The notes under the pieces were generated by a model, which was given only the letters and a program-made list of their open reading frames with translations, was not told where the DNA came from and searched no databases. From the NCBI GenBank assembly GCA_022661535.1, contig JAKULF010000019.1:434001-498000 (forward strand): a stretch of DNA of 64,000 bases. Reading direction: 5' to 3'. Made by a program: the position numbers and the translations under genes. Origin of the DNA: Eutypa lata (taxonomy: Eukaryota > Ascomycota > Sordariomycetes > Xylariales > Diatrypaceae). How positions within the stretch are numbered: position 1 is the stretch's first letter; every line of letters starts with the position of its first letter. Positions 23,719 through 32,802 of this stretch are shown here, piece after piece.

Positions 23719-25232
23719 CTAGGAACGATGTGCTGGCTTTGTAGCCGCGGCCGCCAGCCTTTTCTGTACTAAGTTCAACGTCGATTTCGGCACCCGTAAC
23801 CGGTGACCAAGGACGAGGGCACCCGTTAACAATGCCAAGCTCCCTGCTTGATGGGCTGCGGCAAGGGATATGGGGACCATGTAGATCAATGTACTGATAC
23901 CCAAGGCAACTTGCAAAGATACTAAATGTACGACACCCAGCATGCCCTTTTGTGCGCTCTTAGGCAGCGCAGCTGCCACCTTACCGGTCCGCGAGTAGGC
24001 AAAGAGGGCAAGGATGGCGCAGAAGGTCGTGGTAGCTAGAATGCGGTGGTCCAGCTGAACCAAGCTCGGGTTTTCCAAAATGTTTCTCCACCATAGATCA
24101 GACCCGTCCTCTCGTCGCGAGTAGAACTTGTCCCACAGCTCAGAAGAAGGCGGCGCAAGGCCAATCCCCATCTTAGGGAATTCATTATATATGAGTCCGG
24201 CATCGAGTCCGGCGACGAGAGCTCCCGAGAGCACAGTGATGGATACCAAGGCAGTGAGGGCCACGACGGACCGTCGGAACGGTGCAATTGCTGGGTTCTT
24301 GAGGGCTTCGACAAGCTTCATAGCACTAGCGGGATCAGCGACCAGGCGTCTCGTGCGCAGAACGCTAAGACCAGACAGCAACATCCAAGAGTAGCACACA
24401 AAAGCAGTCGCCAGATGCGCGGCAAGGCGGTATTGCGAAACTCTCGGGTGGGAACCCGGAGCAAACAGGTCATCCTTCAGGCCTGACTTAACCATCCACC
24501 AGCCGATGAAGCCTTGGAAGCCGATGAGACCCGAAATACCGACGAGATTCCAGGCCATGCGAGGTGTGACCCTACGGCGGGCTATGAGGTAGACGGTAGG
24601 AATGACGAAGGAGAGACCGATGAACCTGCCCCACAGTCTATGAGTCCATTCCATATAATAGATCTTCTTGAATTCGGCTAGGTCCATCTGCGAATTGAGC
24701 AGCGTAAACTCGGGCGATGCGCGGTACTTTTCGAATTCGGCTTCCCAGTCCTGGAGAGACATGGGCGGTAGGGACCCAGTAACAGGTTTCCATTCTGTTA
24801 TGCTGAGGCTATTTTGGTGGGGTTGTCAGGCGAGTTGGAGACATCGGGAACGGTAAAGTATTGAGTGAATATATACGTATGTAGATATATACACCGTTTG
24901 GTCACTCACCCAGATTCGGTCAGGCGTGTAAGTCCTCCGAAGACGACGATTCCGAAGACGCTCGCAGCACTACCAACGAGCCAGTAAGCTACCGACTTAG
25001 GGTTCGTCTCGGGAAAGGCCCGTTTTGCACCCTGACTTGATGCTGTGGCTGATGCAATTAATGTAGAGCCGGCTTTGCCGGCGTGGGTGGTATTTGTAGC
25101 ATTAAATCGTACAAGCTTAGATATGCGCGCCGGAGGGATTTGACGCTTCTGACGGAGGCATTGACGGCATATGAAGGGCGCTTTCGGTAGCCTGAAGGCG
25201 GCAGAACGTATGCCGGGAATGAGGAGTGACAT
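23719..25232 (-). CDS. COX15: Heme A synthase Cox15, mitochondrial
   Basis: Exons 24910-25232 and 23719-24808, with a 101-nt intron, give 470 residues. Cox15 oxidises heme O to heme A for cytochrome c oxidase, in the inner mitochondrial membrane. The N-terminus is basic with few acidic residues (SLLIPGIRSAAFRLPKAPFI), as expected for a mitochondrial presequence. The first membrane segment, SVFGIVVFGGLTRLTESGLS, crosses the splice junction and carries the family signature. It is followed by EWTHRLWGRFIG (H164), HLATAFVCYSWML, QLDHRILATTTF and AAHQAGSLALLTG, which supply the four conserved histidines. About eight membrane helices are visible. The start codon lies only about 150-200 bases from the edge of the AT-rich island, so its promoter is short or partly inside the island. 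Confidence 0.95.
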
Positions 25233-25399
25233 CTTTGAACGCCCTCTCGTAGAGTTAGTGAGGTGCAGGTGGGAAAGAATGAGAAAGGTCGCTAACCCTC
25301 GGAAAATTAAAGGTACGATAAGTTGCAGAAATGAGCCGATTATCTAAACCAATCATATGATTTTGATTTGGTATTACGAAGTGGGTAATTACATAAGCA

Positions 25400-26915
25400 A
25401 TTGCGTCTTTTTATTTTATTTAAATATTAAAAAGCATTTTATATTTCGTATTTATTTAATTTTAATATTATTTTAAATTTTAAATTATTATATATATATT
25501 TTATATTACGTTAATATATTATTTTTTAATTAATTAAATTTTTAAAATTAATATAAAATTATAATAATTTAAAATTTTTTAATAATTTTTTATTTTTTAT
25601 ATATTATAAATATTATATTTTAAAATAAAATAATTTATAATAAATTTAAAATTTTATATATATTAAATTTATAAATTAATATATAAATAAAAAATTTTAT
25701 TATTTTTTTAATTTTAAAATAAAATTATATAAATTAAAATTAATAAATTATTTTATAAAAATTATTTTATAAAAATTACTTTATAAATATATTTTAATAT
25801 ATTTTTTATATATATATTATTATTATTATTTTAATTATTATAAAAAAGTTATATATATATAATTTAATATAATAAAAATTTTAAATATTATAATTTTTTT
25901 AATTAAAATAATAATAATAATATATAATTAAAAAAAACTTTTAAATTTATAAAATAATTTATAAATTTATAATTTATAAATTTATAAATTTATAAAATAA
26001 TTTATAAATTTATTATTTTATAAATTTATAAATTTATAAATTTAAATTAAATTACGTAAATTATTTATTTAAATAATTATTTAATTTATATATTATTATT
26101 ATTATTTTAATTAAAAAAATTATAATATTTTAAGTTTTTTTTATATAATATTATTTTTAAATAATTTTTTTAAAATAATTAAAATAATAATAATAATATA
26201 TAAATTAAATAATTATTTAAATAAATAATTTATATAAATTTATTTAAATATTTTTTTAATATATTATAATTATTTATTATATTATTAAAATTATAACGCT
26301 TTAAGTTTTTATTATATAATATTATTTTTAAATAATTTTTTTAAAATAATTAAAATTATATTAATAATATATTAATTATAAAAATATTTAAATAAAATAA
26401 TTTTAATATATAAAGCTTTTTAAACTTTAATTTTATAATTATTATTTTTAATTAAAATTATAATAAAAAAATATATATTTTTATAATTATTATTTAATTT
26501 TAAATTTAATAATTTAATTATTTTTTTAATATATATTTTTATAAATTAATTATTAATAAAAACGTCGTTTTTAATATATAAAAAATCGAAATTTATTAAA
26601 TTATATTAATTTTTTTTTAATTAATATTTAAAATTTATAAATATTTTTTATATTAAATTTAATAAATATAAAAAATATAATTAATTAAAAAAAATATAAA
26701 ATAATTTTAATATAATAATTTAATTATTTAAATTTAAATTTTTAATTAATAAAATAATTAATATAATATTTTTTTTTATATTTAATTTATATAAACGTAT
26801 AAATAATATTATTTTTTTAATTATATAAAATAAATTATATTTTAAATTAATTATTATAATTTTATATTAATAATTTAATTATAAATTTAAAAAATAAATT
26901 AAAATTTTATTAATT
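25400..26915. repeat. Extreme AT-rich core (RIP-like relic)
   Basis: About 1.5 kb is almost pure A and T. The few remaining C or G bases occur nearly always in CpG, GpC or CpT; CpA appears absent from the core by eye. That is the expected end point of C-to-T mutation at CpA on both strands (RIP). Internal copies remain visible: a run containing ttatataatattatttttaa occurs near 26140 and again near 26312, and inverted attattattatt / aataataataat arms lie near 25816-25925. No coding capacity exists. The parent element cannot be recognised. Confidence 0.9.
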
Positions 26916-27402
26916 TCGAAGGTCGGAAAAAAGTTCCCGAAGCTTGCGAAAAGCCGTACTTTTTTATATCGTAATAATCGATAAAATTTTACTTTGTAAA
27001 TTATAACTTATTACGTTAAATTTTTACTTTATATATTAAGCTTTTTTTCGTTAAATAATATACTTTACGTATTTATTAAGCTTAATATAGAAAAATACTT
27101 ATAAATTTTAAAAGCTTACGAAAAAAGATTTAATTTAATTTAATAATTTTAAGCTTTTCGTATATTAAAAATGACGTTTTTTTTATATAAATCGATTTTA
27201 ACCTTTATAATGTTTTTTTAAATAATTAATTAACGAAAGTATTTATAAAAAAATTAATAAAATTATAAAGTTTTAAATTAAATAAGAATTATAAATATAT
27301 ATATATTATTAATATAACCTTTACCAAAAGTAATTCCCCTTTGATTAAAGTTGAAAAAGCTTCGCATGTTGAAATTATTTTGTCCGAATGCCCTTATGGC
27401 TA
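26916..27402. repeat. Partly degraded AT-rich flank of the island
   Basis: AT content is still very high, but clusters of C/G such as cgaaggtcgg and cccgaagcttgcgaaaag remain, mostly in CG or GC context. This looks like the less mutated side of the same relic. Confidence 0.7.
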
Positions 27403-27516
27403 GCATACCATAAACATAGTTCTGATCATTTCGGAAAGGGCCGTCCAAGGGTAACATTGTATGGAAGAAGCCCGGAGCGTCATGATTTTAACGATGCGAC
27501 AAGTGGTTATGGCATA
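27403..27516. mobile_element. MITE-like palindromic element, copy 1 (diverged)
   Basis: It starts gcataccataaac and ends ggttatggcatac, an imperfect terminal inverted repeat. The inside is shared with copy 2: ctgatcattt, then gccgtccaagggtaac, then tgtatgg-agaagc, then ggagcg. It has no coding capacity. Differences from copy 2 are largely transitions. Confidence 0.65.
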
Positions 27517-27549
27517 CCAAAAAGGAGGGCGTTCGGCTTACGTAAGCCA

Positions 27550-27712
27550 CCTGTCCGGACGGTCACTTCATCCGCATACCACCACCATTGCCCTGATCAT
27601 TTACAAAAGAGCCGTCCAAGGGTAACTTTGTATGGCAGAAGCTCCGAGCGCAATGCTTTTGACGATACAATAAATGGTGGTGGCATGCGGACCAAGTGAC
27701 TGTCCGGACAGG
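27550..27712. mobile_element. MITE-like palindromic element, copy 2 (best preserved, 163 bp)
   Basis: The left end, cctgtccggac followed by ggtcacttca and tccgcataccaccaccatt, is mirrored at the right end by aatggtggtggcatgcgga, ccaagtgac and tgtccggacagg. The inverted arms are about 45 bp with few mismatches, around a centre of about 75 bp. Its size, long terminal inverted repeats and lack of genes fit a miniature inverted-repeat element or a foldback element. A target-site duplication was not clear. Confidence 0.72.
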
Positions 27713-27713
27713 C

Positions 27714-27893
27714 CTTGTAGGTCTGTAGGTCTGTAGATCTGTAAGCTGTAAGTTACCCTGTAGGACTGTAGGTCTGTAGATTACCTTGTAGGTCTGTAGG
27801 TTACCCTGTAGGTCTGAAGGTCTGAAGGTCTAAAGGTCTGTAGGTCTGTAGGTCTGTAGGTCTGTAGGTTTGTAGGCTACCCTGTAGGTCTAA
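27714..27893. repeat. taggtctg-type minisatellite, block 1
   Basis: Repeats of taggtctg and variants (taggactg, aggtctgaagg, ttaccctg) fill the space between MITE-like copies 2 and 3. The same unit recurs at 28908-29045 and 29240-29385. Confidence 0.8.
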
Positions 27894-27908
27894 AGATTCT
27901 CCTTAGTC

Positions 27909-28023
27909 GCATACCACCATTACCATTCTGATCAGAAAAATCATGATGCTCGGAGCTTCCACCATATTAAATTGCACTTATACGGCTCTTTTGCAAATGA
28001 TCAGGGCAATGGTGGTGGTATGC
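27909..28023. mobile_element. MITE-like palindromic element, copy 3 (inverted orientation)
   Basis: It runs from gcataccaccattacc to gcaatggtggtggtatgc. Relative to copy 2 it is reversed: the order gctcggagcttcc, then tacggctctttt, then aaatgatcaggg is the reverse complement of copy 2's interior. The outer tgtccggac arms are missing, so it is a core-only copy. Confidence 0.65.
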
Positions 28024-28282
28024 ATACAAAGAGCGTGTCGAGACGCGCCTACAAGGTGATTTCTACAGGGTGATTCCTGCAAGGTAATTTATTGGTTTTA
28101 ATCCGTACGGCTTCGTTTTAAATTTAAGAAAATAATAAAAATTCCTGCTTATATATTAACTTATAGATTTAACGTATATAAAATTTTAAACTTATCGGAT
28201 TCGTTTTGAATTTATTACGAATTATTTTGTATTAAAATGCGGTATTTTACAACATGTAACGGGCTAAAAATCACCAAACCGA

Positions 28283-28377
28283 CTCAGGCCGCCGTAGCTC
28301 GCGAAAAATCCTGAAGATTTGATTGGCCCAAACTTGGTGCATTAACGTGGTACAAAATATACATACGGCGGCCTGAG
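28283..28377. repeat. 95-bp segment bounded by perfect 14-bp inverted repeats
   Basis: ctcaggccgccgta at 28283-28296 is the exact reverse complement of tacggcggcctgag at 28364-28377. The interior has no reading frame. It may be another small inverted-repeat element. Confidence 0.75.
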
Positions 28378-28452
28378 ATCTGAGGCAACCAGATCCGAAG
28401 AATCTAGCCGAAGAATTTATCCGAAGTCAAGGGCAGCTGACAATAACAGGGC

Positions 28453-28525
28453 CATTCGAATTGCCGTAGTACTTACTTTTACTTACAAATTCAATAGTAA
28501 ATTATGTACTACGGCAATTCGAATG
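28453..28525. repeat. Perfect 20-bp inverted repeat with 33-nt loop
   Basis: cattcgaattgccgtagtac at 28453-28472 and its exact reverse complement at 28506-28525 flank an AT-rich loop containing acttacttttacttac. Transcribed, this would form a strong hairpin. Confidence 0.88.
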
Positions 28526-28582
28526 TCTGGAAGATCCGAAGGATCCAGGCTGCGGGATTCGAATCTTTTTGCTCTTTCTTTG

Positions 28583-28660
28583 GGATTCGAACCCTAAGCT
28601 CTACAGATTTACTACTACGTATTACGGATTCTACAGATTTAGCCACTACACTACAGGCTT
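28583..28660 (-). other. tRNA-derived, SINE-like fragment
   Basis: On the minus strand there is an A-box-like tagtgtagtgg (28643-28653) and a B-box ggttcgaatcc (28583-28593) at tRNA-like spacing. The T stem is imperfect and no acceptor stem can be paired, so it is not a working tRNA. A second B-box-like gattcgaatcc lies at 28555-28565. A decayed tRNA or the head of a SINE fits best. Confidence 0.4.
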
Positions 28661-28766
28661 TTTACACTAATCACTGCATACAAATCTTCCACTTAACTCC
28701 ATATATATACCCAATTCTGCGCCCGTACGCAGGTTTAGCCGACCTATAGCCGAGCTAGCTGGTCAA

Positions 28767-28870
28767 AGCTGCACCACCTAGCTGCACCACCTAGCTGCAC
28801 CACCTAGCTGCACCACCTAGCTGCACCACCTAGCTGCACCACCTAGCTGCACCACCTAGCTGCACCACCT
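28767..28870. repeat. 13-bp minisatellite, 8 perfect copies
   Basis: The unit agctgcaccacct is repeated eight times over exactly 104 bases with no substitution. It contains two CpA sites per unit, so it has escaped the mutation that consumed nearby DNA, either because it is too short or because it expanded later. Confidence 0.92.
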
Positions 28871-28907
28871 TAGAAATCCCTAAGTGGTCAAAGCTTTAGG
28901 GCTGTAA

Positions 28908-29385
28908 TTTGTAGGTCTGTAGGTCCGAAAGGTGGCTAGTAAGTGGCTAGTAGGTCTGTAGGCTGTAGGTCTGTAGGCTACAGTAATCTAGCTGTTGCAG
29001 CTACCTATATACAGCTGTAGGTCAGCTGTAGGTCTGTACGCTGCAGGGTAGGTCTGTAAGCCACCTATGTAACTAGCTGCTGCCACCTACAGCTTTTAGA
29101 CCTACAGCTGCTACAGTCACTTACAGGTGCTACAGCTACTTATATACAGCTGTAGGTCAGCTGTAGGTCTAAAAGCTGTAGGGCTGTAGGTTGTAGGGTA
29201 GGTCTGCAAGCTACCTAGCTGCTGCCACCGTACAGCTGCTACAGCCACCTACAGCTGTAGGTCTACAGGCTGTAGGTCTGTAGGTCTAAAAGCTACAGGG
29301 TAGGTCTGTAGGTCTGTAGGTCTAAAAGCTGTAGGTCTAAAAGCTGTAGGTCTAAAAGCTGTAGGTCTAAAAGCTGTAGGTTGTA
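28908..29385. repeat. taggtctg / agctgtaggtc minisatellite region, block 2
   Basis: Long runs of gtctgtag, cagctgtaggt and related words occur on both strands. At 29321-29380 there are four perfect copies of the 15-mer tctaaaagctgtagg. Some arms are inverted (ctacagct versus agctgtag), giving hairpin potential. An apparent FRPTAFRPTA-type open frame on the minus strand is only a product of the repeat. Confidence 0.85.
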
Positions 29386-29634
29386 GGTGGTCAAAGCTAG
29401 GTGGCCCATAAAACCTGAAGGATGCACCCAATCAAAGTGCTGAATCTTTTTTAGGACCAATCAAATCACTGGCGCCATTTTGGCTTCGAGCTAATGGCCA
29501 CTAGTTGAATTTTGACCCATTTAAATCCCTTATCAAGCAGGATTCAACCAATTCCAACACAGGATTCCTTATCAATTACCAAAATCGTGCCAACCCTGTT
29601 TTTACTTCGAATTTTACGATTAATTTTTAAACAA

Positions 29635-29960
29635 CTTAAAATAAAAGATCCTTCGGATTTAATTATTAATTTTTTTTTATTAAAATAAATATTTAATTAT
29701 TTTTTTTAAATTTTAAATTAATATTTTTTTAAAAATATTTTTTTAAATTTATTAATTTTTTTATTATTAATATTATTAATTTTTTTAAATTTATTTATTT
29801 TTTTAATTTTAATATTTTTTAATTTTAATATTATAAATTAATTTAAAGCTTTAATACGAATTATTAATATTTATTTAATAAAATTCGCAAGTTATTCGAT
29901 ATTATATAAAATTCCTTATAAATTACTAAGAAATTTATATATACCAAGGAATTTCGCGAA
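29635..29960. repeat. Second AT-rich relic block
   Basis: About 300 bases of nearly pure A/T with residual C/G mainly in CG or GC context, like the 25.4-26.9 kb core. It closes the repeat island on the side of the CDF gene. Confidence 0.8.
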
Positions 29961-30505
29961 TCACTAACCGTTTCGCTAATCAAAGACCTAGGTTCGAAGA
30001 ACCGAATCGCTGCACTAAAGCTAGGTGGGTAATACAACTACCTAGGTAGTAATTGGACAGCGAGAGAGATAACATCAACAGTATGGCATATAATAGGCGA
30101 TTTGTATTAAGTGATTAGCCTAGTTATTGCCCATACATTTTTTGCAATTGTATTTTCTAGGCACGAACTGTATATCGAACTGTGTGCAAATAGGCGTGCA
30201 TAAATCGAAACACATCATAAACTAGATGAACAGCTGGGGTCCATCCTTATTACCTGGTTCCGTTACATCAACCATTTTCTATGATGTCTTAGAAACTTAA
30301 AATACCGCTAACTTCATGGCAGGCTCGGGCTATACGAGCATTGACTTAGACCGCCGGTGGCGTCTGTTGTGGATGGCCAACTTGAGATCGGATAGAAGTT
30401 GACCTGGCAAGACTTAGCTGTGCGTGTGCACCCTGCCCCCCCTATTTACCCACGCTGGCTTCTTACCTGGAAAAGGGGGGGCAGGAGACGCTACATCAAA
30501 CAATA
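29961..30505. other. Gap between the repeat island and the CDF transporter
   Basis: No gene is seen. Normal base composition returns here. It should contain the 3' untranslated region of the minus-strand CDF transporter. A tacctaggta palindrome lies near 30041-30050. Confidence 0.5.
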
Positions 30506-32802
30506 TCATGTAGCCTCATTGGTTTGTTCCAGTTGAGCCTGGCCTTGCTTTTTCCGGAAGAGCAAAACGTCTTTAAGGCTTCTACCCTTCTCTATGTTTT
30601 CGTACAGTGGTTTGTGCTCTTGTTTGACGTCATGCGCATGTTCGTAGTCGACGTGAACGAAGGCCCGCTCGACGTCGCCCAAGCCTACATCTTGTCAGCC
30701 TGAACTTTATCCTAGGTATGTATCTTGTACGTACCTTCCAGTTTCCTCTGTAGGGACTGGCTGACGTCGTGGGCGACCTTTAGCGGCACATTCTCATCCA
30801 TGACGACGTCGACCTCAACATAGTAGTGCTGGCCGGCATGGTACTATCTGCATGTCAACACACGACGAGCCTGATATTATATTTCTGTAAAATAATTTCC
30901 GAGTGGGATGTGCCAATTGAACGTGGAAGGAAATAAAAACGAAATATATAGCAGTTCAGATACCGCCCAAGGGTAGTAAAGCACGCTAGAATGATTTTTT
31001 GTGTTTTATGTTGAAATGGAATTTAACACATACCGCACGGCACTGCAAAAACTGGTGAGCTTGCTATTCATTTGGAGCCAAAGGCATTTAATAGCTTACC
31101 GTGTCGACTTTCTGAATCTGAAGATCATGTGTCATTGAGATGTAAATGAGCTTAGATATGAATTCATTCGGCGCCGATTTCCCGACCAGAAGCCAGACTT
31201 GTTCAAATGCGTTCGCCACCCACGAGAAGAGGATGATGAGCGCAATAATGATGGCACCTATGGGGTCCAAGTACTATCGTTGCTTAGCGTTAGTAATCGC
31301 TCGCTTCCGGACATGAGCGGCGTTGAAAACTATCCCCGGGTGGAGAAGGATTTGATAACAATAGGGGCTAGAGGCGACTACCGGCCCTCGAGAGCTGAGA
31401 GGAGAGGAGGCCACAGTTAATATCGAAAGACTTACCCAAACAAATCGGTCGCCCACGACTGACATGACAAGACCGAAGGTATTGACAACAATGTCATTGC
31501 GATGGTCAATCTGAAAGTAATTGTCAGATGATACCAAACGACTTCTCTAGACGGTCCAACTTACAAAAAAAACATGGACAGCTGGGTAGCGGCGGTACGC
31601 TAAGCAGTAAAACATCAAACTACCCTTCGAAAATACTGTTTATTGTCAGTGTTTATGTATGCTGCCTCATGCAATCGAATCACTTACTGGCGATGGCAAC
31701 GATGATGATAGGAATGATGTGCAACTCGCTAGACTGGGTAGGCCCAGAACCTAACGTCCGACCAGATTCCACCTGGAGAAAGCAAGGTGTGAGTTGGAGA
31801 AAATAAGGACGTTCCACCCCCCTTGAGGCTAGAAGAGCTTACAAGTAGCTGTATCGCAACTGTTGTCATCAATGCACAAAATAGGATGATACCGATCGTC
31901 TCGATCCTCCGGCGACCCTTCGTGATCATCAGTGAGCCGCTTCTAGCATGGAATCTCAGTGCAATACATACGACGGGATACTTGTAGATACTCGGTCTAG
32001 CCGCCATGCGAGAGGTAGTAAGCATGACGAAGGACGAGACGAGATCCATCTATGTCCAAGAGTTAGGTGATGACACTTTGGGAGATGAGGTTCGACTCAC
32101 GAAAGCATCGGCAGCGGTTGCAAACAACTACCAATGGTCAACTCGGTTCAGACGCAGAAAGCAGATCACACCAGGAGGATTCACCGAAAGCGACCCGGTT
32201 GAGATAGCAGCGTAGAGCTGGATGACGAAAAGGCAAAAATTGACGACAAACGAGGCATTGACGGCGAATTTGATTTTCGGCCCCATACGGACATCTTCCT
32301 CGACCTTAAGACGCTCTTCATCGTCAGCCCCGAGGAATTGATCGATGAGATCGTTCTGTCGGGAGTAGAACTTCTTCATCTTCCGTGTATTTCCTTTCGG
32401 GTGTTCAATGGACATCTGCTGCCGGGTGACATTCTGATGACGGTGCCGGCCGAAGCCTAGCGGATCCGGGGAAGTCAAGTCCAGGGGTGGCACTGAAGAC
32501 TTCGGATCTACCATAAGCGGAGATGGGGCCTCGCGCCTCGGCGCCTTATCTGATGAGGTCGTTGAGCTTGCGACAGCATCTTGTTGGTCTTGGCCTACGG
32601 GCTCCGACGAACCGGTCGTGGCGGGGGTATTGGCAGCAGCATTGGCAACATTAGCAGTATTGGCAGTATTGGCATCGACGCCGCTGCCTGTACGTATATA
32701 CTTAAGTCAGTTGTCGATCATATTATAAGCATAAGCATTCTTATTTTGTGGAAATATCCTACCAGTTTGCTGGGCTTGCTTTGGTGCTTCCGAGTCCGTC
32801 AT
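30506..32802 (-). CDS. Cation diffusion facilitator transporter, Mn-type (DxxxD)
   Basis: Twelve exons give 474 residues: 32763-32802, 32185-32687, 32101-32127, 31972-32049, 31843-31917, 31688-31772, 31565-31635, 31436-31510, 31100-31273, 31034-31042, 30735-30843 and 30506-30684. All phases agree. CDF proteins export divalent metals from the cytosol in exchange for protons. The N-terminal 110 residues are Ala/Asn-rich and disordered, followed by KKFYSRQNDLIDQFLGADDE. TM2 has the metal site DAFMD and TM5 has DHRND. DxxxD in both is typical of the manganese clade, whereas zinc CDFs use HxxxD. The C-terminal cytosolic domain includes HYYVEVDVVMDENVPL and DVERAFVHVDYEH. Exon 10 is only 9 nt, and the 54-nt intron 31918-31971 has no stop in frame. 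Mn as substrate is inferred; vacuole or Golgi location is unknown. Confidence 0.92.
31034..31042 (-). other. 9-nt microexon of the CDF gene
   Basis: On the minus strand tgccgtgcg is preceded by tttttgcag and followed by gtatgt. It encodes Cys-Arg-Ala and joins KVDT to YHAGQ. I recall homologues reading KVDTCRAYHAGQ without interruption here. Skipping it would delete three residues without a frameshift. Flanking introns are 57 nt and 190 nt. Confidence 0.8.

Noticed and set aside
25400..26915. Inserted mitochondrial DNA
   Set aside because: The sequence is far more AT-biased than fungal mitochondrial genes, and no mitochondrial coding or rRNA segment can be read in it.
28554..28660. Functional tRNA gene
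   Set aside because: A- and B-box words are present but no acceptor stem pairs and the T stem has a mismatch; listed only as a tRNA-derived fragment.
27714..29385. Telomere or CRISPR-like array
   Set aside because: The units are 8-15 bp, contiguous, without unique spacers, flanked by chromosomal genes on both sides, and differ from TTAGGG.
29249..29431. Minus-strand frame encoding FRPTA repeats
   Set aside because: Generated by the 15-bp minisatellite; there is no independent evidence of a protein.
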